Below are positions 45,425 to 56,780 of a stretch of DNA of 64,000 nt, piece by piece (position 1 is the stretch's first letter; each line of letters begins with the position of its first letter). Under the pieces are notes generated by a model. It was not told the DNA's origin, made no database searches, and was given only the letters and a program-made list of their open reading frames with translations. The stretch is taken from positions 62,001 to 126,000 of the forward strand of contig JADDOH010008067.1 of assembly GCA_016648135.1 (NCBI GenBank), given 5' to 3'. The DNA is from Agrypnia vestita (lineage: Eukaryota; Arthropoda; Insecta; Trichoptera; Phryganeidae). A program made the position numbers and the translations under genes.

Positions 45425-45800
45425 TTAAGATAAATTATAGATGTCTCACAGAGATGAAGCTATTTATATAAGAAACATGTATGGAAGTCTTTTGTACGGT
45501 GGCCAAGGTAAGGTCTTACAACCTGTATGAACTTACCTTGACATATACGGATGATTCCTATTCGGAACATATATATAACTTTCAGATATTTGTCTGGATG
45601 TTCTTACGATGAAATTGGTGAACATTGCATTGTGTAGAGTGATCACTTAAGCCAGCTCACACAAGTTGTAAGCCCGCCATCGTACAAAATGCTACCCACA
45701 TAAATAGTTTCGTCTCTGTAGGACTTCTATAATTTATCTTAATTAAATAATGATCCCGCAGTGGATAAATCCAGTACTTGTGTTCTCAAAACATGCATAT
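45425..45800 (+). mobile_element. Best copy of AAGTGATCACTT repeat family, with terminal inverted repeats
   Basis: TTAAGATAAATTATAGATGT and CTCACAGAGATGAAGC on the left (45427 onward) are inverted on the right as GTTTCGTCTCTGTAGGACTT and CTATAATTTATCTTAA (to about 45747). The centre has GTGGATGTTC-like and AAGTGATCACTTAAGCC. The right flank (ATCCCGCAGTGG) is also shared with copies 2 and 3. No coding frame; likely a MITE. Confidence 0.65.
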
Positions 45801-46133
45801 GAAAATATTGTCAATCTCTAATCATGCTGCAGGAAAATTTTCCAGGACAAATCCCTTTACTTGCTACTGATTTTATGTACTCGTGCCATTTTTAATCTCG
45901 ATAACTTGATAACTATCTGTGGGAAACGTTACAAGATAGAATGTTCAACTGTGAAGATCCGCATGAACCGTGCCTGCATTACGTGAGCAAATCGTCTAAT
46001 TTTGCATTATGTTTTTCCCATTATATGTCCGAAAATTTTTTTACTAACTAACAAAGGTGTACACACTTGTAAAACCAACATGTTTATATGGTGATCAAGA
46101 CCTACGGCGGCCTCTAGTCAGCCGTGATTACAG

Positions 46134-46204
46134 CTGATCAGAACAAGGAGATGAGCAGCACGCCCGCGCTGCCCAGTAGGATTGTAGCAAAAATTGTTCA
46201 ATAA
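46134..46204 (+). CDS. Possible short 3' exon, unrecognised
   Basis: GCCGTGATTACAG is followed by a GC-rich stretch that, entered in phase 1, reads DQNKEMSSTPALPSRI and stops at 46202-46204. The GC shift resembles that of the Beat-like exons. There is no neighbouring exon to test it against. Confidence 0.2.
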
Positions 46205-48130
46205 TGTGCGGCACCTTACATGGAGTATTCTTCAACTTCTATGTTTTGTCTTGTCTTGTGTTACTAGCTTTGCTGGACGCATAGATACATTTATTTAAAC
46301 TTAAAATCACACATTGAAATCCGAAAGATTCTGCCAGTCGGGTGGGAATTTTTTCTCATATACTCCTGCATTAGGGCTCATCCATCTAATCAAAGAGATA
46401 CATCAAACAACCTACCAGATGTATATTTGTTCTTTCAGGAGAGATACATGTAAACTAGTATTATTAATAACAGTAATATTGTTATTTTTTTCATTTCAGT
46501 ACTATTTATTTTGGCAGATACTGTATTAATCTCCAAATGTTCAGAATTCTTTAATTTTGTAAATGGCTCGAGATTCCAGATTTGTCCAGAGTAAAGATTG
46601 GGTGTCTGATCAAAATAACTGGTAACAGGACATCCATGGTAAGTAACACGTTTTGCTGTTATTTGGTTCGCATATCATGTAAAACATAGCTGTTGGCATT
46701 AACCGTGTGAACAAGAAAACAAAAGGCCAGACTCAGTGGTAAATATTGGTTAACTGGGAACTCAACATCATATGAAAATAAAATAAAACAAAATATTTAA
46801 TGAATAATTATTTCAAATCACCATCGTATGCTTAACTTATATACAAATTAATATTATCGAATTTTCCGAAAAATTTGATTTCATCGTATTGATTTTCGTA
46901 TCGTATTGATTTTCCGCAATAACGACAGTATGATGAGCAAAATTTGATTTCCCTTATAAGTTTTAAACACATCAATGTAAACAAGATGAATTGAAAAAGC
47001 GTAGCATGTCTCAAACGCATGTATCAAATCACTTCTGCATAGATTATGATTTTCTAATTCGATATAAATATTCACATAGATAATTATTAGAGATTAGTAA
47101 TTCTCTCTTTCAATGCGATATAAATGTAACATGAAAACGTGAGTTCAAAAATATATTTTAATATTATATGTTATTTATTAATAATTAATTTTTAATTCAT
47201 AATAATTAGCTTTGCAGTCGATGAGTGCCACACCAAACTGAGCTGAGATAAACTGCAATACTTGTGATACTACGAGAAATTTGTCAACACGTACCAAAGC
47301 AGCACAAGACAGGGGAGATGGAAGCGCCTGAATGTTAAATAATCCTCATAGGAAAAGGGCACATGATTATGTTGCATATTTAAGCCTACAACAGAAGTCA
47401 TCAGGTGCAAGTATTTTAAATCAATAAAACTCTATATTAGTATTGAGTTTAAAGTTTTAACGAAACAGTAAAAGAATGTAAAAGTTAAAAAGACACATAA
47501 AAAGGCTTCCCGTAAAAGTTTTTTGGTGACTCAGTCGAAACAATTCCTTGATTTTAATAATAACAAATCATTCAACATAATCCACTATTTTATTTCTTCC
47601 TGCAAATCAAGAGCGACGTATTATTTTGTATGGATTCAGATAATTTATTTTTCGATAAGGGAACAACTTATTTCAATGTCCTTGATCCATATTTATAAGT
47701 GGATCCATATTATATTGAGGAATTATTGAATTAGCTCCATCTCATGTATTTAATAATTTGTTGTCTTTATTATGAGTTCCATGTGATTATTTTAAAAGTT
47801 GATTGAAACCTGTTTGTATGCTGTAGGGAAGCTTCTTTCAAGTTGGCGTGAGACAGTTCTAGAACAGTGTGATCGAGTTGGCGTGACAGTACTGAAGCGA
47901 TGATATCTGCAACAAAAAAGTGAAGACAAGGTCAAAAAAGTTTTGAAATTACAAATATACATTTAAATAAATAAAAAATAAAATATTAAGGCCCCTAACA
48001 TTCTTTTTACTAGTTAGATCGAGGATCATTTTACAAAAAACGCACGTAAATCGTTCCAGTAATTTTTAGTGTATATCGGATACATCTACGAACATTTCTT
48101 TTTATACAAATACATATTAACTATTTATAG
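46205..48130. other. AT-rich non-coding sequence
   Basis: No supported gene or recognisable element. Frames at 46314-46529 and 46832-47075 lack any domain or coding bias. Confidence 0.5.
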
Positions 48131-48137
48131 ATATAAT

Positions 48138-48457
48138 ATGATGAGATGAGATTTCTCAGACGTATGTGTGACAAATCAATTTATGATAGAGTAAAGCCTG
48201 CAGATATTAGGAATGAATGTAAAGCTGATCTTAGCATAATTAATAGAATTAAAAAAGAGTCGCTAAGATGGTTTGGGCATGTTGAGCGATTGAATGAGGA
48301 AATAATGGTAAGAAAGATACATAATGCAAGTGCTGATGGCGCCAGAAAGAGAGGGCGACTGCGGAAGACGTGGCATGACCAGATCAACCAGATACTGGAA
48401 GATGGTCTGCCTACTCCCACGGGGAAACGGCGTGATGGTAAGTAAGTAAGTAAGTAG
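48138..48457 (+). pseudogene. LINE copy e with (GTAA)n tail
   Basis: A 99-codon open frame (48146-48445) reads RFLRRMCDKSIYDRVKP, ADIRNECKADLSIINRIKK, RWFGHVERLNEEIMVRKIH and RGRLRKTWHDQINQILED, clearly related to the 40569-42299 frame. The end lacks about 30 codons compared with it and the tail is GTAAGTAAGTAAG, not GTTA, so this is a sister subfamily. Confidence 0.8.
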
Positions 48458-48459
48458 AT

Positions 48460-49400
48460 ATGGTCCTAAAATACCCCGTGGTACATACTTTTTATCAGAT
48501 TTTGTATTAATGTGTAAATAATAAAAAAATAAATTTTAATAATTAAAAATATAATTTGATACTATAAAATCACATAAACACAAAAAATATCATTATATAC
48601 TCATAGCCGATAAAAGCAAGATATGAGAGCGCTCGCTTAGAGTATGAGAGGAACTGAAATATTTTTTATAGAATTTATAATATTTGAAAAAAAAATGTGG
48701 AACCTGCTAACGATAAAGATGGAAATAAAACAAAAGGTTAAAGTGAAAGAAAAATAAGAAAAATCCAGTACACTCCCTAGCAGTTCTTTGACGAATTTAA
48801 TTCATATTTTCTTATCTTTCGTTTCCTTCTGAATAAAAAATAATTTATTATTCCAGGTGACAAAGTGCATGACCTATTCGAGAAAAAGGCTCTGCGTCGA
48901 GGGTCCGTGACGTTTCGCCGACACCATTTCACTGAAAAAGCATTTCCCCAGCGACCGTTGACGTTCCTTTGTATACCATTTATATGCAGTTTTTACAAAT
49001 ATTATTTAAATGACGTAAGAATATTAAAATTTTCCACCAAGTTGGTATTAATGTGCCACGGATTTTTTTTTTATAAACGCTCTGTATTTTCTTTCTGTTC
49101 ATAATAATTTTGTCCGAATTTATCGTGAATTGATTTCCAAAATAAGTTATTATTGTTTCTTGATCGGAAACTTTAGGTTCTTATCATCTTTAATATTCAA
49201 ATAATGTGAGGTCTATTATGGTTAACGAAGTTTTTAAATTCCGATAAGTTGTCTACAAATTATTATATTTGTGTAAACACCAAACATAAATATCATTATT
49301 TATACTTTATTTTTATATGGTATATGTATAATTATAAATAAACTGTTTTTGAAACTATTTTTATGGTTGCATGTTTATTAAAATACTCCTCTTATATTTA
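48460..49400. other. AT-rich sequence with a weak exon candidate
   Basis: At 48857 an acceptor-like TTATTATTCCAG precedes a frame reading DKVHDLFEKKALRRGSVTF and RRHHFTEKAFPQRPLTFL before degenerating into AT-driven sequence. It is not recognised and has no clear donor; I do not call it. Confidence 0.35.
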
Positions 49401-49454
49401 AATAATGTATTAACCTTCGCTGGCGAATGTTCTGTTTCTTCCGCCACTGGCGAA

Positions 49455-49610
49455 ACGGCGGCGGCGTAACGGCGGCGGCGGCGTAACGGCGGCGGCGTAG
49501 CTGCGGCCGCGTAGCGACGCCGGCGTAGCGGCTGCCGCGTAGCGATGGCGGCGTAGCGACGGCGGCGTAGCGACGGCGGCGTAGCGACGGCGGCTAACGG
49601 TGGCGGAAAA
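49455..49610. repeat. GC-rich minisatellite, about 15-bp units (GCGTAGCGACGGCGG)
   Basis: Units such as GTAACGGCGGCGGCG, GTAGCGACGGCGGC and GTAGCGATGGCGGC recur at 14-15 bp over some 150 bp in a setting of very low GC. Read on the minus strand it encodes alternating blocks such as LRRRRYAA and TPPPLRRRR in an open frame, which is probably a by-product of the repeat. Confidence 0.8.
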
Positions 49611-49614
49611 ACGG

Positions 49615-49730
49615 CGACGTTCGCCTTCGCTTCCGAAGTTATAACCAGGTCAGTCCATCGTATTGGTAATCTTTCATGAGGTCCTTCCAGTCTCTTTTGA
49701 ATCACCATTTTTTCCATAGTTTCCTCATAT
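49615..49730 (-). pseudogene. Small RTE-like LINE fragment next to the minisatellite
   Basis: The minus-strand frame starting at 49717 reads MEKMVIQKRLEGPHERLPIR and WTDLVITSEAK. RxxxRLPIRWTD resembles the GRPxxRWxDDI block of RTE-like C-termini. Similarity stops where the GC repeat begins. Confidence 0.4.
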
Positions 49731-49734
49731 CTGG

Positions 49735-50710
49735 TAACACGGCCAAAATATTTTTAAAGAAATTTTAATATCAGGAGCCGTATTTTTAAGAAAAAACCCA
49801 CTCAATTTAATATACTTTGCGTCTTCTTTTATGTATACCGTCCTCGAGCTATATTGTTTAAAAAATATATATTATATATATTATATATATATTATCAGTC
49901 GGGTAACTCGCTGTGTTAGGATTTTACTGAATGAATATTCGATAAAATGAAAGGAATAAAAATAATTTAATGCATAAGATAAAATAATGTTGTGAGGGTA
50001 TTTCCGAAATATTATCCATTTGCTGTTCCATTTGACCCATCAAATGGGACAATCAATAGGTACATCGATTGCGGCTATTCGGGAAAACCCTTCCTGTCCC
50101 AAATGTGTGATCAAACGCTTTCGTGAGTCAAACTTGGGACAACACTTCTGTAGAGTTGAGAGTCCATTTTAGATTGGGTCATTCCACACGGACAAAATTA
50201 TATTCAAAATAATGAACGGTATACCTTAGTATTCTGGAATTTTAATTTTTTTTATTTATACTCACGTAACTTTTTATTTAAATTAATATAAATACCTACA
50301 CAGATAGGTTACGAGTTGGAACTATTATTTTCAATAGTTCCATTTTCTTATTTTGCATAATCTTAAGCTATTTCTAAAGTTTAATGTAAGTGAACCTAGA
50401 CTACTTTATCCTATTAATTTATGTTCACTGTACCCAGATGTGCATTGTGACAGTATCTGATACCATTAAAGCTTTTGCAAGGTTCCCCCATACATCATTT
50501 TTTATACAAACTACTTTGAGATTTACCTTTAAAAATATTTTAAATATACGTTGTATCATTTGATTTATTATACTACATCCAATGGGTTAAGTTGCCAGTT
50601 GGTAATTTCTTTTAACCATCCAAAACATAAATATATAAATCATTAGATATATAATAACAATAATAATAGGCTTAATTCAGACATTCACATTAAAGATTTG
50701 CTTATGAACA
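49735..50710. other. AT-rich non-coding sequence
   Basis: No gene supported. A short stretch at 50038-50172 can be read as GQSIGTSIAAIRENPSCPK, CVIKRFRESNLG, which loosely resembles the N-terminal helix-turn-helix of Tc1-like transposases, but the match is too weak to call. Confidence 0.4.
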
Positions 50711-50714
50711 GTTA

Positions 50715-51190
50715 GACTGTCTGTATGCAGTTTCGTCTGTATGCCTTTTGGCAAAGGCTTCCTCCAATTTCTTCCACTCCTCCCTATCTTTTGCTATTCT
50801 GGTCCACGCGCCACTTGCTGTAGTCTTGATCTCATCCACCCATCTTCTAGAAGGCCTGCCTCGTTTCCTTTTCTTGTCTCCTGTGAACCAATACTTTATT
50901 GTTTTTGACCATTTCTCTCTTCCCCTGATTGTTGGTCCAGTCCATTTCCATTTAAGTCTTCTGATGGATAGTTTAACGTTCTTCGTTTTTGTTTGTTCTT
51001 TGATTATTGAATTCCTTATTTTATCTGAGATCGCCTAGGTTTAATAGCCGTAAGTTAGGACAGGAAAAATACAGCTATCGAAGAGTTTTCTTTTGATGTC
51101 TATGCACATATCTCTGTTCTTCATGATTTCCTTTAGACTCCAATATTGCTTCCACGCATGTCCTATTCGTCTATCTATTTCCTTTGTAGT
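50715..51190 (-). pseudogene. RTE-like LINE 3' fragment
   Basis: The minus strand reads GDKKRKRGRPSRRWVDEI, KTTASGAWTRIAKDREEWKK and LEEAFAKRHTDETAY ending near 50715, with more remote matches up to about 51190. GRPxxRWVDEI and RDREEWKxLEEAF are hallmark C-terminal motifs of RTE-like LINEs. It differs from the GTTA-tail family, so it is another family. Confidence 0.75.
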
Positions 51191-51269
51191 TAGATATATT
51201 ATGTACAATATATAAATAGAACTTTATTTACCAATTTCCTGTTTTGTTTTTAAGATTACGAAAATTTTT

Positions 51270-51425
51270 AATTAATCATCACGCTGTTTCCCCGCAGGGG
51301 TAGGCAGAGAGGATAGAACGCCATATTCTTGTATCTTGGCACACCATTTTTGCTTCGGCTACATTAATACACATTCTTTATATATTTTTACAGGGACATC
51401 CTTAAGTACTTTAATAAATCAATCC
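51270..51425 (-). pseudogene. LINE copy f, (GTTA)n-tail family, 3' end
   Basis: Plus-strand text TCATCACGCTGTTTCCCCGC, AGGGGTAGGCAGAGAGGAT, TTTTGCTTCGGCTACATTAA is the reverse complement of the end of the LINE at 40561-42318. Only the last 45 or so codons are represented. Confidence 0.75.
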
Positions 51426-51429
51426 ACTT

Positions 51430-53610
51430 ATTATTTGAACCTGAAATACTTGTAAAAAACTTATAATTATCTTTTTGAGTACATTTTTTTAATAGATTAA
51501 CTTATTTTTCTAAAATTCATAAAACTATATTGTGAAACTTTAAATTTCACAGAACTATATACATATGTTGTCGAAAAGATCGAAAAATTGTGGTATTTTA
51601 AAATTTTTTGTCAGATTGGTAGCCAAATTCGGATGTCGGTACATTCTCCATACGTTCCGAGGGGATTGCGTTTTTTCTTCTTCAAAATATGTCACTAGAG
51701 TCTCTAGGAGCCACGTCGCGACGAACGAATTCTTTCTTCCTCGCTCTCATTTCTTTCATCGCTCCTCTTCCCTTGATAGCTTCGCAACCTGCTTGCATTA
51801 TCATTTTATGAATCTCGTACGTCTTGTGTCGCATTTTTAAAAAATATGTTTTAAATAACTACATTAAAATAAGTTGTGCGATAAATTTTGCGAAGGATTA
51901 AAATATAATCAAATTGTTTTGTTAGTTTAAAAAAAGGTATATCAGAAAAAATCGTTGTCGAGCCAGTTGCTGGAGTACCTAAAACACACCAAATTTACAA
52001 ATTTGGTGAAGAATAAAAATATATTTTATAAATGAGAATATTATTTAAAAGTAATAATTAGTTATAAAAATACAAATTACGCTAATCATTTAGAAGCCAC
52101 AAAAGAAGTCAACTATCTTCCGTATCTATCAGGGCTGATGTGATTTAGTCCTGATGATGGACCCCGCAATGTCAGATATACACTGCAGAATATCCCAGAA
52201 AACTACACACAGAATATTCTGAACGACCGTGAAAACCTTAGAACATTTTTGAAAATCAACTGTACCTACTTATTTAGAATTTTCATCCGCAACTTGCTGG
52301 GATTAAAACATCAACACTGACTAGCAGCTAATGAGGCGCGGGCAGCCGAGTGTGACACGTCAGTTATCGCGCGGCTCAAGCTACATGCAGGGGTTGCGCC
52401 ACCAAACTACACGATCTTCGTATTTAAGTAAATTCAATTATATCCTGTAATTTTTCATGGGTGTAAGTTAGTTATTTAAACATAAATTAGGTAAATCACT
52501 TAGATGCATGAAAAAAATCTATCTTGAATATTCGAAACATGTCGAGAGAAAGTAGGTATTACCAATTACAATAGGAAATATTTGCTTTTATATGGCAAAT
52601 TAAAAATAGATATACTATACTAGACTGAATATTAAAATAAAATGAAAATTTGACGTGAAAGTAAAATTGTTATCGTTATTGTAAAAGTTATCGAAGAACA
52701 AGATAAGATTTTAAATTGTAAATTAACATTAAACATGTTTTTATTAAAATATATTTACAACATTGAATTAAGCGATTCAGTAGTAACATGAAATACCTCA
52801 TAATTCCTGATGCTATTATTATGTGTGAATTAAAATTAATTTTAATATCTTCATTAGGACAAAAAAACATTAAAACCGCACCGTTATTTTGTGTTATACA
52901 TCTAATTAAAATAAATTTTCATTTATTCCAGAACATTGTTTATTTGTAGTCTTTTCAAATATTTATTTTAATATGAACGCATATAATTTTAATATAAACA
53001 CAGAAGATTTAACTTAAATATACGTACATGGCAGGCTAAAAATTGTGACACCGAAGAAAGGTAAACAAAAAATTATTATTAATGCAACTGACGTCGATGT
53101 TTATAATTATTTTATCTTATATCATGTATTCATTTCTTGTAGACAACTTCAAAAATAAAAAAAAAATATTAGACCATCTTATACGACTATGCTAATATCT
53201 GCTTTACATTATTTATTATTATTAGTACAAACAACGACTATTATTATTTTTGTAACAGGTTTTGTAACAGGTAACATAAAAATATTTTTCGTGTTAAATC
53301 AGACTTTGTTTTTAAAATCATTTTTTATTTCCCCATTGCAAACGTATATATCAGTTTCCCTTCCAGCCTGTTTAGTAAAGAAAAATGATGAATAACCCAT
53401 TAACATCTTAATTAAAAGTTAATCAACCGTTTTATCAATCAGTCAATTCAGGCGTAATCTTCTGGCTGCGTTATATCAAGTATGTTGTACCAACAGTACC
53501 ACCGTTTATAATAATGTAACTCCTTATAAAGTTCTTGCAAATTGCGACTTTGAAAAGTGTGTTTTGAAGAGTATGCAACCAAAAATCGCTGACTTTCCTA
53601 TTTTCCACAT
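51430..53610. other. AT-rich non-coding sequence
   Basis: No supported gene. A GC-rich patch at 52330-52420 (GAGGCGCGGGCAGCCGAG) has no consistent frame or splice sites. CCTGATGATGGACCCCGC at 52149 resembles the start of a hammerhead-like motif but lacks the second half. Confidence 0.45.
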
Positions 53611-53619
53611 GATTTTCCA

Positions 53620-54125
53620 AAAGCAATGATATTCTGCGATGACAATCTTAACCTGAAACTTCGACAGCGACTGGTCAAATGTTATATATGGTCAGTCCTG
53701 CTGTACGGAGTGGAATCGTGGACCCTCAAAGTGAGTAGCATGAACCGGCTGGAGGCGTTCGAAATGTGGACACATCGGAGAATGCTCCGGATACCCTGGA
53801 CGGATATGGTCAGCAACACAAGAGTTCTTCAAAGAGCTAGAGTGAATAGAGAGTTGCTGACAAATATCAAAATCCGAAAGGTATCGTATTTGGGTCATGT
53901 GCTCAGAGGAGAAAAATATGAATTGCTCCACCTGATTCTTATGGGCAAGATAGAGGGTCGTAGAGGCGTTGGAAGGAGACAAATTTCCTGGCTCCGCAAT
54001 ATACGCGACTGGACGGGCATAAGAAGTGTTGGAGAGCTGTTTCGTGCTGCCCAGGACAGGGACGCTTTCTCTCGGGTGATAGTCAACGTTGGGGGGACCT
54101 GACATGACACCAAAAGAAGAAGAAA
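53620..54125 (+). pseudogene. RTE-like LINE 3' end with (GAA)n tail
   Basis: A 158-codon frame (53626-54102) reads LRQRLVKCYIWSVLLYGVES, WTLKVSSMNRLEAFEMWTHR, RMLRIPWTDMVSNTRVLQR, VSYLGHVLRGEKYELLHLI and GKIEGRRGVGRRQISWLRN. This is the conserved region downstream of the polymerase in RTE-like LINEs. The element ends TGACATGACACC, then AAAAGAAGAAGAAA, a trinucleotide-type tail. The catalytic part is missing; the remaining frame is undamaged, so the insertion is fairly young. Confidence 0.85.
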
Positions 54126-54129
54126 CATT

Positions 54130-55665
54130 AGCGCTTATGAATTTCAAACTTTTTTTATTCGCTACTACATAATTTATGCAGTGGATAGTGGCGTTAATCA
54201 TATGACGCTCGTACTATACCAACCTATACAAGTCCTTGGTCGCCCTTACTGCAGCAGGTTGCATGCTGGATGCATGATGCGCCAGAACTGACTGCAGATT
54301 CTGTATCCACATAAGCCACGCATCCACGCGTAACATCAAAGTAAATGAATACATTAATTCCCATGCTTTTTCATTTCTGAATGTTTCACACAGATGAAAA
54401 GTAATAATAATTTTTGAATATAAGGGACATAAAAAACTACATTTTCTACTGTATTATTATTAATTTATATTGACAAAGAAAAAAATAACTTTCATTCTCT
54501 TGATAAAGTTCGATGTTTTCAAATCATTTTTTTCTTTAATATGTTCCATTGTTTAAGATGAGCATTTTTTATGAATTTATTCATTAAATTTCTAGCAATA
54601 TTAGTGGACTATAAACTTTATTTTAGATTATTTCGTTTTTAAATAAATTCTTTATTGCAAGTACTCGTAATTATTCATTTGAATAACGTATATAAAAAAA
54701 CCTTGTTTAATTGATTATATTCACAAAACTTATTATTATTTTGATTACAATAAAATACGGTTACTCTAATACCGGTAATTGATACGAAAATAATGAGAGT
54801 CGTAATTTGTTCAAACAACTTTACTTTTCTTCGGATTAGTCTTCCAATTTGTACGTTACAGTGGAATTGCTCGATTAAATAACATTTGACTTGTGGCGAC
54901 ACATTTACTTTCTATCTATCGATGGTTCATCTTTACGTTCGTCGGATAGAGGGATGCGGATAAAGGCTGCGCGTTTTGTGGGAGGTTGCCGGTAGGCCGC
55001 ATTTTTATGGGTTATTTACGACGACATCATCATTTTCAATTTAGTGGACAGTTTTAGTGGTGTGATATGAAAAAAAATGTAATTCAATATAATACAATTT
55101 AATGAAACCAAACATTTTATCAAATTTAAATTGAATAATTTAATTTTTAAATATTTTTCTTTGAAGTTTGTCATTTACATAAGGTGTTAACCAAAAATAA
55201 AAAGAGCAAATATTTATTATTTTATTTATATCGGTACACAAAAAGGTAAAAGTAAAAATGAAATTTCTCTCTCGGTAGAAGAATCTGTGTTAAAATTGGT
55301 AAAGTTAAGAAGAAAGCTTAGCGAAAATAAAATTGTATCTAAATATTAAATAAGCAAATTAAAATGTATTGTATTGATGTAAATATTTGTATTGAGTTTA
55401 TTATTATTGGTTTGCATCGTCATAATAATCATATCTCGACAGCTTTATATAACATTATACACTACGTCATATGTTTGACGTGAAGGATTAACTAGTTTGT
55501 TTTACACACATATACTAACATTTTTATCCAGTCTAAATATTTAATTTAACCCAAAATTTCCACTATAATAATAGAAAAAATATTGAGATTTAACAGATGT
55601 CTTTACATTTCTCATAGAATCTTACGCATACATTAATAAGTACGTAAATTAATTACATAGATTAA
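54130..55665. other. AT-rich non-coding sequence
   Basis: No gene supported. A GC-rich patch at 54220-54340 and another at 54945-55010 have no recognised content. Confidence 0.45.
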
Positions 55666-55670
55666 ATTGT

Positions 55671-55743
55671 GGCCTCGCCAGGAATCGACCCCGGAATCCT
55701 AGTTGTGGGAAGCCAGTGTCATACCCACTGCGCTACGAGGGCC
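55671..55743 (-). tRNA. tRNA-like sequence (tRNA pseudogene or SINE head)
   Basis: The minus strand shows an A box (TAGCGCAGTGGG) and a B box (GGGTCGATTCC) at normal spacing, and 5' GGCC-TCG pairs with 3' CGAGGCC. The anticodon stem is poor (CTGG/CTAG around a large loop with TTCCCA) and one extra C bulges in the acceptor stem. It is therefore unlikely to be a functional tRNA and is more likely a SINE head or decayed tRNA. Confidence 0.6.
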
Positions 55744-55744
55744 G

Positions 55745-56085
55745 CTATGACCTCCTTATACATCACTACAGGCACACAATCATGTAAACACTGGTGAGTC
55801 TCTCCATTCTATTCTCTATAGTGTTGAACCCTTATGCAAATCTGTTAATTTAAAAAAAAAAATATTTTTGTTGTTTAAGCAATAACGTCTTTATATCAAT
55901 AGTTCTTAGGATAAGCGGCTTCAAAGTTTTCATTTTTTCAATATTTCTAACTAATATTCTATAAATCTTAGAATAATCTTTACGGGATTACTGAGATTAC
56001 TGAGATCTTGGTAGATCTCATTAATCGGACAGGGATGTTAAGGTATATATATATAATAAAATATTTTTGTTGTTTAAGCAATAAT
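55745..56085. other. AT-rich non-coding sequence
   Basis: Nothing supportable. A short stretch (TTTTTGTTGTTTAAGCAATAA) occurs twice, at about 55865 and 56064, suggesting a local duplication of about 200 bp. Confidence 0.4.
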
Positions 56086-56171
56086 GTCTTTCATTATTGA
56101 GGCTGGCAACTACTTTTGAGTTGTCGAAGTCTATATTTTATGATTCTCCGTTAGTTACGTTCTTTTCCCTT

Positions 56172-56558
56172 GTCCACCACTCTCTAACGGAGAATCATAA
56201 AATAGACTTCGACAACTCAAAAGTAGTTGCCAGCCTCAATAATGAAACATTTAGAATCTACAGAGAGGCAATTGAAATAAAAAAAAGAAATAATAATATA
56301 ATGAACAACAGAGACGATAGCATTCGACTTCCGACCGCATGGAGTAACATTCTTAATAATAATAATCAAATTTCTAATACAAATAATATTAATAATAATA
56401 AACCAGAAATCACGATGAAAACACCGAAGCAATTAGAAAATCCAACCTTCTCAATATTGTATAATGACGATAATAAAGTAAATATACGGATTACTAGAAG
56501 CCGAGCAAAACACATTAACGGCGTCGCTGGAGAAACCCACTCCTCCACAAACACCTGA
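56172..56558 (+). pseudogene. Penelope-like protein C-terminus, fragment B
   Basis: The frame reads HSLTENHKIDFDNSKVVAS, TFRIYREAIEIKKRNNN, NNRDDSIRLPTAWSNIL and an Asn-rich, low-complexity end. H-x-IDFD-x-(S/T)-KV-(4)-N and R-x-x-REAIEI-x-K followed by NRDD-x-x-RL-x-x-xW are conserved at the C-terminus of Penelope-type GIY-YIG proteins. The endonuclease core and polymerase are missing. The computed frame extends upstream into the inverted duplication (from 56097), but that part is not protein-derived. Confidence 0.7.
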
Positions 56559-56648
56559 CGCAGAATTTTTCAAACTTTCACTTGACGGTGAGCTCCGGAC
56601 CCAAACGGTTGTACGCTTTTTGGAGAAGCAGCTCATCGACAAGGCGCC

Positions 56649-56692
56649 CTGAAGATGAACAGTGAGATCTGTTCGAAACGTCGGCAGACGAC
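56649..56692 (+). ncRNA. Hammerhead-like RNA motif downstream of Penelope fragment B
   Basis: CTGAAGA, one T, GAACAG paired with CTGTTC, then GAAA, followed by CGTC/GACG that could form a short stem III. Same layout as at 5572 and 43214. The UH cleavage site is not evident. Confidence 0.45.
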
Positions 56693-56742
56693 TGGTCCTG
56701 ACGACCAGAATTTGACGCGGGTTACCCCCAAAGTAGTTAGAA

Positions 56743-56779
<37 letters not shown>

Positions 56780-56780
<1 letters not shown>

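Larger units (their letters stand above)
56091..56735 (+). mobile_element. Penelope-like element fragment B with inverted 5' duplication
   Basis: The left arm (56091-56154) is an inverted copy of the first 62 bp of the body (56184-56245), with a 29-bp spacer. Inverted partial 5' duplications are a known habit of Penelope-like insertions. The body encodes the tail of the endonuclease protein, and the 3' part contains a hammerhead-like motif, then CAAAGTAGTTAGAAC and a (TA)n run (56742-56775). Confidence 0.75.

Noticed and set aside
48857..49103. Acceptor-preceded frame (DKVHDLFEKKALRRG...) as a host exon
   Set aside because: Gene-like for only about 35 codons, no plausible donor or partner exon, and the frame then becomes AT-driven.
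50038..50172. Possible Tc1-like transposase N-terminus (GQSIGTSIAAIREN, VIKRFRE)
   Set aside because: The similarity is short and low, and no DDE residues or inverted repeats were found nearby.
52149..52175. CCTGATGATGGACCCCGC as a fourth hammerhead-like motif
   Set aside because: The second half (complementary stem and GAAA) is absent, so only the common CTGATGA word remains.
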